From CAZUWH01 sp964624075 (GTDB taxonomy: Bacteria > Pseudomonadota > Alphaproteobacteria > Rhodospirillales > Rhodospirillaceae): a stretch of 64,000 nt of DNA. Where the stretch lies: assembly GCA_964624075.1 (NCBI GenBank), contig CAZUWH010000012.1, positions 1 through 64,000 of the forward strand. The letters run 5' to 3'. The translations under genes and the position numbers were made by a program. Numbering within the stretch: position 1 is the first letter of the stretch; each line of letters begins with the position of its first letter. This document shows, piece after piece, positions 43,616 to 53,592 of the stretch. Below the pieces are notes generated by a model, which searched no databases, had not been told where the DNA came from, and worked only from the letters and a program-made list of their open reading frames with translations.

Positions 43616-45415
43616 CTAGCGTCGGCCGAACAATTTCTCGATATCCTTGCGTTTCAGTTCCACATAGGTAGGCCGGCCATGACTGCACTGACCGGTGTGG
43701 GGAGTCGCTTCCATCTGCCGCAGAAGCGCGTTCATTTCAGGCACCGTCAGCCGCCGACCCGCCCGGACCGAACCGTGACAGGCCATGGTCGCGCACACAT
43801 GCTGGAGCCGCCCTTTCAGGCTCAAGGCAGCATCCCATTCGGCAAAATCGTCGGCGAGGTCCCGAATCAAGCCTTGCACGTCAGTCTCTCCCAGGAGCGC
43901 CGGCACCGCACGCACCACTACTGCCCCCGGCCCGAATGGCTCCACTGCCAGCCCCAGTTCAGCCAGTTCCCCGGCCCGTCTCGCCAGCCGCTCCACCGCC
44001 GGTTCATCGAGTTCCACCACCTCTGGGATCAACAGCATTTGCTGCCGGACGGTCGTAGTTTCAGAAGCGGCCTGCAGATGTTCCAGAACCAGACGTTCAT
44101 GCGCAGCATGCTGATCGATCAGAATCAGGCTTTCGGCGGCCTCGGCGACGATATAGGTATTATAAATCTGGGCCCGCGCCATGCCCAGGGGCAGATGGGG
44201 AGGCGGCACGTCGGGGGGCGGAGTCGCCCTTTCCTCCTCCAGGGGCGCAAAAGCGTCAGCCGGCCCGTCCAGTGGTGCCTCAAGGGCATCCCGCAACAAG
44301 GGGGGGACGGAACTCCCCCTCCTGCCATTCCCGAAGCCGGCCTCAGGAGACCTTGCCCCTATGTCGCTGTGGAAGTGGTGCAAGGCCGCCAGGCCGACCA
44401 TGGTCGAGGCACGGTGACCGGCCTCAGCCAGGGCATGACGGATGGCGGCGACCAGTAGCCTCCGCACCGCACCAGGCTCACGGAAACGAACTTCGGCCTT
44501 AGCCGGGTGAACGTTAACATCCACCTGCTCCGATGCCAGGGTCAGGAACAGGCAGACAACCGGCTGACGGTCGCCCGCCAGCATACCCTGATAGGCTGCA
44601 CGCACCGCCGCCCCTAGCAGGCGGTCACGCACCGGTCGACCATTGACGAACAGGTATTGGCCGATAGTACCCGTTTTCGAAAAGGTGGGCAAGCCGGCCA
44701 GTCCATCCAGGATCATGCCATCATGTTCGGCGGCAACCGGTATCGCGTTGTCTACAAAGACCCGGCCCATGAGGCTGGCTAGCCGGTTCCGGCAACCTTG
44801 AACCGGATCCGGCCCGCTGCCCTGCACCTGCAGGACGGAGCGGCCCTCGTCAACCAGCGCAAAGCCTACCCGCGGGTAGGCCAGGGCCAGCCGTTCGATG
44901 ACATCGCGAATATAACCGGCTTCGATCCGTGCCGCTTTCAGAAACTTGAGCCGGGCTGGCGTGGCGAAAAACAGGTCACGAACCTCGACCCGCGTTCCTA
45001 GAGGATGGGCGGCTGGCATCCGCTCCCCCCGTACGCCGCCCGTGACAGTCAGACTCCAGGCGTTGTCAGCCCCGCGGCATCGGCTGATCAAGGTCAGGCG
45101 CGCCACCGCGCCAATGGCAGGCAGCGCTTCTCCCCGGAAACCCAAATGCGTGATGTGAATCAGATCATCGTCGGGTAGTTTCGAGGTTGCATGCCGCTCG
45201 ACGGCCAGGGCCAGTTCCTCGGCCTCCATGCCGGACCCGTTATCGACGACCATGATCGATGCCCGTCCCCCGTCGGCGAGACTGACATCAATGCGACCCG
45301 CCCCGGCGTCAAGGGCATTCTCAACCAGTTCCTTGACCACCGAGGCCGGACGCTCCACCACCTCACCAGCAGCGATGCGATTGATCAGGGTTGGTGGTAA
45401 CAGACGAATGGACAT
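43616..45415 (-). CDS. mutL: DNA mismatch repair protein MutL
   Basis: 599 residues from the ATG at 45415 (MSIRLLPPTLINRIAAGEVV). The GHKL ATPase domain has RPASVVKELVENALDAG, VVDNGSGM and HLGFRGEALPAIGAVA. The C-terminal domain carries the endonuclease signature DQHAAHERLVLE, ACHGSVRAG, QCSHGRPTY and a final FGR. MutL here is therefore probably of the nicking type, as in bacteria without MutH. The longer open frame upstream to 45511 is not family-like. It is downstream of ctaE on the same strand with a gap of about 105 bases. Confidence 0.96.
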   Translation of the reverse strand: MSIRLLPPTLINRIAAGEVVERPASVVKELVENALDAGAGRIDVSLADGGRASIMVVDNGSGMEAEELALAVERHATSKLPDDDLIHITHLGFRGEALPAIGAVARLTLISRCRGADNAWSLTVTGGVRGERMPAAHPLGTRVEVRDLFFATPARLKFLKAARIEAGYIRDVIERLALAYPRVGFALVDEGRSVLQVQGSGPDPVQGCRNRLASLMGRVFVDNAIPVAAEHDGMILDGLAGLPTFSKTGTIGQYLFVNGRPVRDRLLGAAVRAAYQGMLAGDRQPVVCLFLTLASEQVDVNVHPAKAEVRFREPGAVRRLLVAAIRHALAEAGHRASTMVGLAALHHFHSDIGARSPEAGFGNGRRGSSVPPLLRDALEAPLDGPADAFAPLEEERATPPPDVPPPHLPLGMARAQIYNTYIVAEAAESLILIDQHAAHERLVLEHLQAASETTTVRQQMLLIPEVVELDEPAVERLARRAGELAELGLAVEPFGPGAVVVRAVPALLGETDVQGLIRDLADDFAEWDAALSLKGRLQHVCATMACHGSVRAGRRLTVPEMNALLRQMEATPHTGQCSHGRPTYVELKRKDIEKLFGRR

Positions 45416-45520
45416 GACAGGAACACAACAACGATCTGGCGTGGAACAGACTCCCGCACTGGCCAGAAATGGTAGCACGGCTTGCCTTTCAACACCAGAC
45501 CTTGCTGCCACGATAAAGCC

Positions 45521-46318
45521 TCAGCTCCCCCCCCACCAGTAAATCCAGACGAACAGGAACAGCCAGACGACGTCAACAAAATGCCAGTACCATGCCGCCG
45601 CCTCAAAGCCGACATGGTGATCAGGCAGGAACTGACCCCGCAAAGCGCGACCCAGGTTCACGGTCAGGAAACATACACCCACCAGCACATGGAAACCGTG
45701 GAAGCCGGTCGCCATATAGAACACGGAAGGGTAGATTCCCTCGCGGAAGGCAAACGCAGCGTGGCCATATTCATAGGCCTGCAGGGACAAGAACAGGGCT
45801 CCCAGCGCCACCGTCACCGCCAAGCCCAGAATAATGTTGCGACGGTGGTCGGCGCGCACGGCATGATGAGCCCAGTTCACGGTCATGCCTGACGACAGCA
45901 GGATCAGAGTGTTCAGAAACGGGACCCCCCACGGATTGAACGGTTGGATGCTAGGCGGGGGCCACTGGGTCACGCCGGGACTTACCTGAAGGGCGTTATG
46001 AAAAAAGGCCCAGAAGAAGGCGGCAAAAAACATCACTTCTGAAAGAATGAAAAGCCCCATCCCCACCCGCAGTCCATGACGGACAGGGGACGTATGGACA
46101 TCATCAACAACCGACTCGCGGATGACGTCGCGCCACCAGCCAGCCATGGTAAACAATACGAGAATGAACCCTGCGATCAATCCCCACGGCCCGTGATCAT
46201 GCATCAATAGCACAAGGCCCAGGGCAAGGACAAAAGCCGCCCCGGCCCCCACCATCGGCCACGGGCTGGGATGAACCATATGAAACGGATGGGGCGAAGG
46301 CAGGTAGCCATTACTCAT
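45521..46318 (-). CDS. ctaE: Cytochrome c oxidase subunit III
   Basis: About 265 residues with seven membrane segments, subunit III of the aa3-type oxidase. Recognisable parts are HPFHMVHPSPWPMVGAGAA, FILSEVMFFAAFFWAFFHNA (with the conserved membrane Glu), and GFHGFHVLVGVCFLTVNL, and the protein ends FVWIYWWGGS. The start at 46318 has GGAGTGGAG upstream. It closes the ctaC-ctaD-ctaG-ctaE operon, following ctaG by about 20 bases. Confidence 0.96.
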   Translation of the reverse strand: MSNGYLPSPHPFHMVHPSPWPMVGAGAAFVLALGLVLLMHDHGPWGLIAGFILVLFTMAGWWRDVIRESVVDDVHTSPVRHGLRVGMGLFILSEVMFFAAFFWAFFHNALQVSPGVTQWPPPSIQPFNPWGVPFLNTLILLSSGMTVNWAHHAVRADHRRNIILGLAVTVALGALFLSLQAYEYGHAAFAFREGIYPSVFYMATGFHGFHVLVGVCFLTVNLGRALRGQFLPDHHVGFEAAAWYWHFVDVVWLFLFVWIYWWGGS

Positions 46319-46338
46319 GACGAACTCCACTCCAAGGA

Positions 46339-46917
46339 TCAGGACCCTGCATCTCTGCCGGGGGATCGGAAAAATGTGTAAGACAACGTGAGCGTCGTCA
46401 GTTCGGACGTAAACGGGTCGGTCACGATGGCCGGGTCAACAAAAAACGTCACCGGCATTTCAACCGACTGGCCGGGTGCCAAGGTCTGCTCCGTGAAACA
46501 GAAACAGGCAATCTTGTTGAAATACGGGCCCGCCTTAGCTGGCGTGACATTGAAGGTCGCGGTTCCCGTGATAGGGACATCGGCATTGTTGTGTGCAACA
46601 TAAACAGCCAACGCAGGCTCTCCTGGCTTTACCACCATTTGCAGCTGTAGTGGCGTGAACGACCAGGGCAGTCCGCTCTGGATGTTGGCATCAAAACGGA
46701 TAGTCAGAGGTGTATCGCGTGTTTCCCCGGGGGGCGCTGGTGCAAATCGAGGTGTCCCGCCATAGCCGCTGGCCTGGCAGAACCAGCGGTACAAAGGCAC
46801 CGATGCACCAACGAGCCCAACCATTACCCCGACCCCTGCCAGGGCTATGGCAACGGTCAAACGTTTACGCCCCCGTCCTTCTTCTGTTGATGCCCCCACG
46901 ACGTTTCCGCTCCTCAC
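46339..46917 (-). CDS. ctaG: Cytochrome c oxidase copper-assembly protein (Cox11 family)
   Basis: A 192-residue Cox11/CtaG that delivers copper to the CuB site of subunit I. One N-terminal membrane anchor (VAIALAGVGVMVGLVGASVP) is followed by PLYRWFCQASGYGG with a conserved Cys. The copper site CFCFTEQTL follows (NKIACFCFTEQ), and MPVTFFVDPAI lies near the end. The GTG start is directly after the ctaD stop, so the two are coupled. ctaB, which often lies nearby, is not in this operon. Confidence 0.95.
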   Translation of the reverse strand: MRSGNVVGASTEEGRGRKRLTVAIALAGVGVMVGLVGASVPLYRWFCQASGYGGTPRFAPAPPGETRDTPLTIRFDANIQSGLPWSFTPLQLQMVVKPGEPALAVYVAHNNADVPITGTATFNVTPAKAGPYFNKIACFCFTEQTLAPGQSVEMPVTFFVDPAIVTDPFTSELTTLTLSYTFFRSPGRDAGS

Positions 46918-48555
46918 TCACTCAGCTGGAGCCGGATGATGGTGGGCAGAATGATCCTCCTGGATCATCGGTTGATGCTCGAAGGTATGGAAGGGGGGCG
47001 GCGATGGCAAGGTCCATTCCAGGGTGGTTGCCCCTTGTCCCCACGGATTGGCAGGCAGCTTTTCCCGGGAGGTGAAGGTCTGCCAGAGCACGAGCAAGAA
47101 CACCATGAGCGAGGCCACACTGATCCATGCGCCGGTCGAGGCAACCACATTCCAGCCGGCAAACGCATCCGGATAGTCGGGTACGCGCCGCTGCATGCCA
47201 GCCAGCCCCATGAAGTGCATGGGGAAGAACGTCATGTTCACGCCAATGAAGGTAAGCCAGAAATGCAGCCGTCCCAGCTTCTCCGGATAAGGGTGGCCGC
47301 TCATCTTGCCAATCCAATAATAGAAACCGGCGAACATGGCAAACACCGCTCCCAGCGACAGCACATAATGAAAGTGGGCCACAACATAGTAGCTGTCATG
47401 CAAGGCCGCCGACATGCCACCATTGGCCAGTACTACGCCTGTTACACCACCGATGGTGAACAGGAAAATAAAACCAAGCGCCCACAGCATCGGCACCCGG
47501 AATTGGATCGACCCCCCCCACATGGTGGCAATCCAGCTGAATATCTTAACGCCGGTTGGCAAAGTAATGACCATGGTCGCGGCCGTGAAATAGGTGCGGC
47601 CTGTCACATTTATGCCGACCGTGAACATGTGATGCGCCCATACCGCGAACCCGATCACAGCGATTGATACCATGGCATAGACCATCCCCAAGTGGCCAAA
47701 GATGGGCTTGCGCGAAAAGGTGGCCACGACATGACTGACAATCCCGAAGGCCGGCAGGATCATGATGTAGACTTCCGGGTGACCGAAAAACCAGAACAAG
47801 TGTTGATAGAAGACAGGATCGCCACCGCCTGCCGGGTTGAAGAAGGTGGTACCGAAATTGCGGTCGGTCAGAAGCATCGTCAAGGCTCCCGCCAGCACCG
47901 GAATGGCCAGCACCAACAACACCGCTGTGACTAGCATGGCCCATACGAACAGGGGCATACGATGCAATGTGATGCCGGGCGCACGCATGTTTATGATGGT
48001 GGTGATGAAATTGATCGCCCCCAATACCGAGGAAACACCCGCCAGGTGGAGAGCGAGAATGGCCATGTCAACGGCTGCCCCGGGGTGGCCGCTCGTGGAA
48101 AGCGGGGGGTAGATGGTCCACCCCGTGCCCGATCCCTCGCCAACAAAGGCAGATGCGCTCAGCAGGGTAAGGGCAGGGATCAACAGCCAGAAGCTGATGT
48201 TGTTGAGACGCGGGAAAGCCATATCCGGCGCCCCGATCATCAGTGGGACAAACCAGTTGCCAAAGCCGCCAATCAAGGCCGGCATGACCACGAAAAACAC
48301 CATGATCACACCGTGAGCCGTCACCAGCACATTGTAGAGCTGTTCCTGGTTTTCCAGGATTTGCAACCCGGGCTGTTGCAGTTCGGCCCGGATTACGAAC
48401 GACATCATGGATCCGATCACGCCGGCGACGACCGAAAACATGATATACATCGTCCCGATGTCTTTATGATTGGTCGAGAGCAACCACCGCCGCCAGCCGG
48501 TGGGACGATGGTCATCTTCAGCGGCGTAAGGATCGGCCGCAGCATGGGCTGACAT
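46918..48555 (-). CDS. ctaD: Cytochrome c oxidase subunit I
   Basis: 545 residues from the ATG at 48555 (AGGAG 8 bases upstream); the longer open frame is not family-like. This is the heme a/heme a3-CuB subunit that reduces oxygen and pumps protons. Twelve membrane segments are visible. Landmarks are WLLSTNHKDIGTMYIMFS, TAHGVIMVFFVVMPALIGGF (heme a His) and WFFGHPEVYIMILPAFG (CuB His-Tyr pair). The proton-channel region is WAHHMFTVGIN, and the heme His pair is YYVVAHFHYVLSLG. It is intact, so aerobic respiration seems retained. Confidence 0.97.
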   Translation of the reverse strand: MSAHAAADPYAAEDDHRPTGWRRWLLSTNHKDIGTMYIMFSVVAGVIGSMMSFVIRAELQQPGLQILENQEQLYNVLVTAHGVIMVFFVVMPALIGGFGNWFVPLMIGAPDMAFPRLNNISFWLLIPALTLLSASAFVGEGSGTGWTIYPPLSTSGHPGAAVDMAILALHLAGVSSVLGAINFITTIINMRAPGITLHRMPLFVWAMLVTAVLLVLAIPVLAGALTMLLTDRNFGTTFFNPAGGGDPVFYQHLFWFFGHPEVYIMILPAFGIVSHVVATFSRKPIFGHLGMVYAMVSIAVIGFAVWAHHMFTVGINVTGRTYFTAATMVITLPTGVKIFSWIATMWGGSIQFRVPMLWALGFIFLFTIGGVTGVVLANGGMSAALHDSYYVVAHFHYVLSLGAVFAMFAGFYYWIGKMSGHPYPEKLGRLHFWLTFIGVNMTFFPMHFMGLAGMQRRVPDYPDAFAGWNVVASTGAWISVASLMVFLLVLWQTFTSREKLPANPWGQGATTLEWTLPSPPPFHTFEHQPMIQEDHSAHHHPAPAE

Positions 48556-48693
48556 CGCATGACTCCTGTCCTGTTCTTGGTGTCCCAATTCTTTCAGGTC
48601 TCTATATGTTTTGAATTTTGTTGTCTTGTTTGCCTGTGCGCTCCCCATCCTGGGAGGCTGTCACCTGCCAGAAGATGAGCCTCTCCGCCCCTT

Positions 48694-49548
48694 TCACTTC
48701 CTTTCTGGAGAGGGATGCGACGCGAAGAGGGCGCCACCTTCCTCAGTCATCTGGATCTCTTTCTCTGTCGTCTGCGCCAGCTTGTGCTTTTTTACCCAGG
48801 AATCGAACTGCTCCTGCGGCACGGCATGAACGACAATTGGCATGTAGGCATGGCGCACTCCACACAGTTCGGCACAATAACCGTGGTAGAGGCCAGGCTT
48901 CTTGATCTGGAACCATGTCTCGTTCAAGCGTCCCGGCACGGTGTCGGTCTTGACACCCAACGCCGGCACGGCCCAGCTATGCAAAACATCATCCGCGGTA
49001 AGCTGCACCCGCACGACCCGTTCCACCGGCACCACCACGGTGGTATCGGTACTCAGCAGACGCGGCTGGCCTGCCGTGAGCTGTCCCTCTTCAACCATGG
49101 TGGAATCAAACGTGATACCTAGATCCGGATAGCTATAGCTCCAATACCATTGATGTCCCTCCACCTTGAGGGTCAGGTCCGCTGGCGGAATATGATCCTG
49201 GAGATAAAGAAGCCGGAAGGAGGGCACCGCAATAGTTATTAGAACCAGGACAGGAATCACCGTCCATAGTATTTCAAGAGTAGTATTATGACTCCATGTT
49301 TCCGGCGTCGGGTTGCGACGCGCACTGAAGCGCCACATCACGAAACCAAGCAATCCCAGAACGAGGCATGTAATAGAGGTAATGACAATCAACAAATGAT
49401 CATGAAGAGCGACAATGTCATCCATGACGAGCGAAGCAGAGGGCTGAAAGCCCATCTGCCATGGCAACGGTTGCCCTCCCCACACCGTACCTGGGGTCAG
49501 CAGGCCTACCAGAAATACCGCTCCCCTGCCGATCATGCGTCTTATCAT
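48694..49548 (-). CDS. ctaC: Cytochrome c oxidase subunit II
   Basis: About 284 residues from the ATG at 49548. A signal peptide (GRGAVFLVGLLTPGTVWG) is followed by two membrane segments and a periplasmic cupredoxin domain. The CuA site is complete: HSWAVPALGVKTD supplies one His and YCAELCGVRHAYM the two Cys, His and Met. It accepts electrons from cytochrome c. It heads the ctaC-D-G-E operon with about 140 bases to ctaD. The conserved Trp region EGHQWYWSYSYPD is present. Confidence 0.96.
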   Translation of the reverse strand: MIRRMIGRGAVFLVGLLTPGTVWGGQPLPWQMGFQPSASLVMDDIVALHDHLLIVITSITCLVLGLLGFVMWRFSARRNPTPETWSHNTTLEILWTVIPVLVLITIAVPSFRLLYLQDHIPPADLTLKVEGHQWYWSYSYPDLGITFDSTMVEEGQLTAGQPRLLSTDTTVVVPVERVVRVQLTADDVLHSWAVPALGVKTDTVPGRLNETWFQIKKPGLYHGYCAELCGVRHAYMPIVVHAVPQEQFDSWVKKHKLAQTTEKEIQMTEEGGALFASHPSPERK

Positions 49549-49904
49549 GGTATCCTCTGACTCCCGAATAACGTGCATTCTCTTTCCTCCTTACCTTATA
49601 CCCGCCAGTTGGTCTACGCATTCCTGCGTCCAACCCTCACTGTCCTACTAACGCAATGCAACATTACTGTTTTATGATGTCATCAGGGAACTAGCCACTG
49701 GCTTGATTGGTTATGGTCCCTATCGCCTTAGTCATGACATGAGGAAGTGGGGGGGGGGGGGTCTGCCCCACAGGCGCCACGCATCTCCCGCCCCCTATGT
49801 CTCGTGGCGTGTTTGTGTATTGACGGCAGGCCCAGGAATGCTAGAAACACCGATAAAGGAACCTGGAAAGTGGCAATATGAGAAAGTGCGGGTGCCTGTC
49901 GGCA
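49549..49904. other. Divergent promoter region with a run of 13 G
   Basis: The gap separates the ctaC and ABC-transporter operons, which are transcribed away from each other, so it should hold both promoters. A tract of 13 G lies at 49749-49761. I could not identify either promoter with confidence. An in-frame ATG at 49878 could extend the ABC ATPase by 9 codons. Confidence 0.5.
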
Positions 49905-50861
49905 ATGATCGTTCTGGACGGATTGACCAAGAAGTTCGGCCAGCTGGTTGCCGTTGACGGAATCACGCTCACGGTGGAACGGGGGGAGGTGCTTGCCTTT
50001 CTCGGACCCAACGGGGCCGGTAAATCAACCACCATGAAAATGGTGACAGGCTTCCTGGCCCCGACTGCCGGCACGGCAAGGGTATGCGGATTCGATATTA
50101 CCACCAAACCGCTCGCGGCCAAGGCGAGATTCGGCTATCTGCCTGAAGGTGCCCCGGCTTATGGCGACATGACTCCGGCAACGTTCCTGTCTTTCATTGC
50201 CGAGGTGCGCGGCTATCGCGGTTCAGACAGGGCGCGACGCATTGCTGCGGTGGTGGAACGGGTCGCGCTCACCGAAGTCCTGTATCAGCCGATCGATACC
50301 TTGTCTAAGGGTTTCAAGCGACGGGTCGGTCTAGCCCAGGCCCTGCTGCACGATCCCGATGTTTTGATTCTCGATGAGCCGACCGATGGCCTCGATCCCA
50401 ACCAGAAACACCATGTGCGTGGCCTGATCCGCACCATGGCGGCCGAGAAGGCCATCATCGTTTCCACCCATATTCTTGAGGAAGTGGAAGCTGCCTGCAG
50501 CCGGGCCGCGATCATCGCACGAGGGCGCCTGCTGGCAGATGGCACTGCCGAAGATCTGCTGGCGCGTCTACCCGGTCACAATGCCGTGACGGTTGCTGTT
50601 GCTTCGACAGAGGCCGATGCGGCGGAACAGCGGGTGTGCGCTCTTGCCGAGGTGGCCGGTGTGGAGCGGCAGAGAGACAACGGAGACAACGGAAAAGTCC
50701 GGCTGCGGGTGCTGGCCCGAGGAGGGCGTTCCATCGTTGTGACGGTCATCGAGTCGTTGCAGGCCTACACCCTCATGGGCGTGACAGTGGAACGAGGCCG
50801 GCTTGACGATGTCTTCCGTCTCCTTACCACGTCAAGGCCCGGGGAGGAGAACGGATCATGA
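49905..50861 (+). CDS. ABC transporter ATP-binding protein (GldA-like)
   Basis: About 318 residues from the ATG at 49905 (MIVLDGLTKKFGQLVAVDGI); an upstream ATG at 49878 is possible. Walker A is GPNGAGKSTT, the signature motif is LSKGFKRRVGLAQ, Walker B is DVLILDEPTDGLD, and the H-loop is IIVSTHILEE. The C-terminal 90 residues fit the GldA/NosF-type extension. It overlaps the permease gene by 4 bases (ATGA at 50858). With the next three genes it forms a GldA-GldF-GldG-DUF4340 operon, widespread in non-gliding proteobacteria. The cargo is unknown. Confidence 0.92.
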   Translation: MIVLDGLTKKFGQLVAVDGITLTVERGEVLAFLGPNGAGKSTTMKMVTGFLAPTAGTARVCGFDITTKPLAAKARFGYLPEGAPAYGDMTPATFLSFIAEVRGYRGSDRARRIAAVVERVALTEVLYQPIDTLSKGFKRRVGLAQALLHDPDVLILDEPTDGLDPNQKHHVRGLIRTMAAEKAIIVSTHILEEVEAACSRAAIIARGRLLADGTAEDLLARLPGHNAVTVAVASTEADAAEQRVCALAEVAGVERQRDNGDNGKVRLRVLARGGRSIVVTVIESLQAYTLMGVTVERGRLDDVFRLLTTSRPGEENGS

Positions 50862-51604
50862 CAGGGACCATGCACGCAATCCGCGCCGTGGCAAGCCGTG
50901 AATTCAGAACCTATTTTGCCACACCGCTTGCGCTGGTGTTTATTGTCATTTTCACCGCTCTTTCCAGTGCCCTGACCTTCTATGTCGGGGGATTGTTGGA
51001 AAACGGTCAGGCCAGCCTGGAACGGTTTTTCCTCTACCATCCCTGGCTTTATCTTTTTCTGGTTCCGGCAGTGGCCATGCGCTTGTGGGCGGAGGAGCTG
51101 AAATCCGGCACGGTTGAGATGTTGATGACCCTCCCGCTTTCCCCCGTGCAGGTCGTGACCGGCAAGTTCCTGGCAGCGTGGGTGTTCATCGGCCTGGCGC
51201 TCGCCCTCACCTTTCCGCTGTGGGTCACCGTCAACATACTGGGCGACCCCGACAACGGGGTGGTGGTGGCAGGCTACATGGCCAGTTTCCTGATGGCCGG
51301 TGCATTTCTTGCTATCGGTTCATGCCTGTCGGCCCTGACCCGCAATCAGGTCATCGCCTTCGTTGGTGGGGCGGCCACGTGCTTTCTGTTGGTGATGAGC
51401 GGTCTCGACATCGTTCTCGACCTCTTCCGGGCCTGGGCACCGGACCTGGTGGTTGAAGCCATCGCTGCTCTCTCGTTTCTCGCCCATTTCCAGTCAATGA
51501 GTCGCGGTGTGATAGAGCTGTCTGACATGATGTTCTTCTCCTCGATGATGGTCTTCTGGCTGTTTGCCACCGTGGTGGTCCTTGGTCTGCGCAGAGGGAG
51601 CTGA
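50858..51604 (+). CDS. ABC-2 type permease (GldF-like)
   Basis: A 248-residue membrane protein with six hydrophobic segments, starting AIRAVASREFRTYFATPLAL, as is typical of GldF/NosY permeases, and with VPAVAMRLWAEELKSGTVEM, the cytoplasmic coupling motif that meets the ATPase. It overlaps the ATPase gene by 4 bases and is followed by the GldG-like gene after 5 bases. Together they would form a two-component exporter or membrane-remodelling pump. Confidence 0.92.
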   Translation: MTGTMHAIRAVASREFRTYFATPLALVFIVIFTALSSALTFYVGGLLENGQASLERFFLYHPWLYLFLVPAVAMRLWAEELKSGTVEMLMTLPLSPVQVVTGKFLAAWVFIGLALALTFPLWVTVNILGDPDNGVVVAGYMASFLMAGAFLAIGSCLSALTRNQVIAFVGGAATCFLLVMSGLDIVLDLFRAWAPDLVVEAIAALSFLAHFQSMSRGVIELSDMMFFSSMMVFWLFATVVVLGLRRGS

Positions 51605-51609
51605 GGGGC

Positions 51610-53526
51610 ATGATTCTTTCGCCGACTCCCCTCCTCCGGCGCCGTCTAGCCCTGCTCGGCCTCCTTCTGGGAGCGGTTGCCCTTCTGGCCGTGAACGTGG
51701 CGGCCAGTTCGATCCTGAAACCATTTCGGCTCGACCTGACCGAGGAAGGGCTGTTCACGCTTTCTGAGGGCACGCGGCGGGTCCTTGGGACCATCGATGA
51801 GCCCATCATCGTGCGGCTTTATTTTTCCCAACGGCTTGGCGAAGCCAGCCCGCCGCACGCAACCTTTTACAACCGCGTCAAGGGCCTGCTTCTTCAATAC
51901 GCCGATCTGAGCAATGGCATGCTGAAGGTGGAGCAGGTCGATCCGGAGCCCTTTTCGGAAGCCGAAGACCGGGCGGTGGCTTTCGGGCTCCAGGGCGTGC
52001 CGGTAACCGAAGGCGGGGAGCTTGGCTACTTCGGTCTTGCCGTCACCAACAGCGTTGATGTCCAGGAGGTAGTGCCGTTCTTTAACCTCGAACGGGAGAC
52101 TTTTCTGGAATACGACCTGACTCGGCGGATCCATAGCTTGGCCATGACGAAGCGCAAGACTATTGGTCTCCTGTCCACTCTGCCTCTCGACGGTCCGGGT
52201 GGCAGCGGCCTCGAGATGGCGATGGCCGTGCAGAGGGGAGCCCGGCCCTGGCTGGTGATGGACCAGATCCGTGAACTGTTCGAGGTACGGACCTTGTCTG
52301 CAACGCTCGATACCACGCCCCCTGAGGTAGACGTCCTGATGCTGGTCCAGCCGAAGGGACTGGCGGACAAGACCCTCCGGGCCATCGACCAGTTCATTCT
52401 CAGGGGCGGACGCGCCCTGGTCTTCGTCGATCCGGTTGCCGAAAGCGGCCGCCAGAGGGATGGGGCCGGCCTTGGCGACTTCATCCAGCTTTTGAGGGTG
52501 TGGGGCGTGGACTTCTCGCCCGATCAGGTTGCCGCTAATATTGACGCGGCGCGACGGGTCAATGCCGGCCGGGGCATGCAATCAATGATCGCCGATTACG
52601 TGGCGTGGTTCTCGCTGGGACAGGAGACCTTCGATGCCGGTGATGCCGTGGTCGGGACTCTCGGGCGAATCAACATGGCGACAACCGGCATTCTGGATCC
52701 CATCGCGGAAGCCATAACTACCGTTCGTCCCCTCATCGTGACCAGTCCGCGGTCGATGCGACTGTCCGCCGGGCAGTTCGCCAGCCCGCTGCCGGACGTG
52801 GCGGGGCTGCTCCGTGCCTTCCATCCGCAAGACCAGCGGCTTCCCCTGGCCGTCCGCATTACCGGCAGGCCGGTCTCGGCTTTTCCTGATGGCTTGGCTG
52901 AAACGAAGGACAAGGATGGCAAGAAGACGGAAAAGGGTGGGGAGCAGACACCGCCTACGACGGTAGCACCGTCCGCCAACATCATCGTGGTGGCCGATAC
53001 TGACGTTCTCGCGGACGATTTCTGGGTACAGCGACAGAACTTTCTTGGTCAGTATCTAACTCTTCCGGTAGCCGACAATGGAACGTTCGTGATCAATGCG
53101 CTTGAGGATCTGTCCGGGGCCGATGCCCTGATCGGCCTGCGCGGCCGGGGGCGGACCGATCGGCCCTTCGTGCTGGTGGAAACGTTGCGCCGGGAAGCAG
53201 AGCTGCGCTACCGGGCCAGGGAACAGGCGTTGCTGCAACAGATCGAGGCGGTCCAGGGTCGCATGCGCAGCCTGGAACGGCGCGAAGGCAGGCCGATGGA
53301 GGCTCTCCTGACGATCGAGGAGCGCAAGACCCTCGAGGATTTCCGGCGCGACCTGGTTGCGACCCGCCGCGAACTGCGCGCGGTCAAGCACGCCCTTGCC
53401 CAGGACATCGAACGTCTACACGCCTGGCTCAAGGGTTTCAACATCGCCGGCATGCCATTGCTGCTGGCCGGCGTGGTGGTGGGAGTCGCCGTGCGGCGCC
53501 GTCGGTTGCATCCAACCGTCGTCTGA
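51610..53526 (+). CDS. GldG-like ABC-associated periplasmic protein
   Basis: A 638-residue protein with membrane segments near both ends (LALLGLLLGAVALLAVNVAA; GMPLLLAGVVVGVAVRRRR) and a large extracytoplasmic part. The start of the mature part, RLDLTEEGLFTLSEGTRRVL, and VDVLMLVQPKGLADKTLRAI are typical of the GldG/ABC-type uncharacterised family. A long coiled coil precedes the last membrane segment (residues about 540-610, AREQALLQQIEAVQGRMRSL). It is tightly spaced with the permease and precedes the DUF4340 gene. Its role in the complex is not established. Confidence 0.9.
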   Translation: MILSPTPLLRRRLALLGLLLGAVALLAVNVAASSILKPFRLDLTEEGLFTLSEGTRRVLGTIDEPIIVRLYFSQRLGEASPPHATFYNRVKGLLLQYADLSNGMLKVEQVDPEPFSEAEDRAVAFGLQGVPVTEGGELGYFGLAVTNSVDVQEVVPFFNLERETFLEYDLTRRIHSLAMTKRKTIGLLSTLPLDGPGGSGLEMAMAVQRGARPWLVMDQIRELFEVRTLSATLDTTPPEVDVLMLVQPKGLADKTLRAIDQFILRGGRALVFVDPVAESGRQRDGAGLGDFIQLLRVWGVDFSPDQVAANIDAARRVNAGRGMQSMIADYVAWFSLGQETFDAGDAVVGTLGRINMATTGILDPIAEAITTVRPLIVTSPRSMRLSAGQFASPLPDVAGLLRAFHPQDQRLPLAVRITGRPVSAFPDGLAETKDKDGKKTEKGGEQTPPTTVAPSANIIVVADTDVLADDFWVQRQNFLGQYLTLPVADNGTFVINALEDLSGADALIGLRGRGRTDRPFVLVETLRREAELRYRAREQALLQQIEAVQGRMRSLERREGRPMEALLTIEERKTLEDFRRDLVATRRELRAVKHALAQDIERLHAWLKGFNIAGMPLLLAGVVVGVAVRRRRLHPTVV

Positions 53527-53592
53527 TACCATTCGCGTGCTGATACGGGCCGGTGGCTTGGCAAACGAAACGGCAGGGAGAAAGCGCCCCCC

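Noticed and set aside
43394..44458. A 354-codon plus-strand open frame.
   Set aside because: It is antisense to mutL and begins in repeat DNA; long shadow frames are expected in G/C-rich genes.
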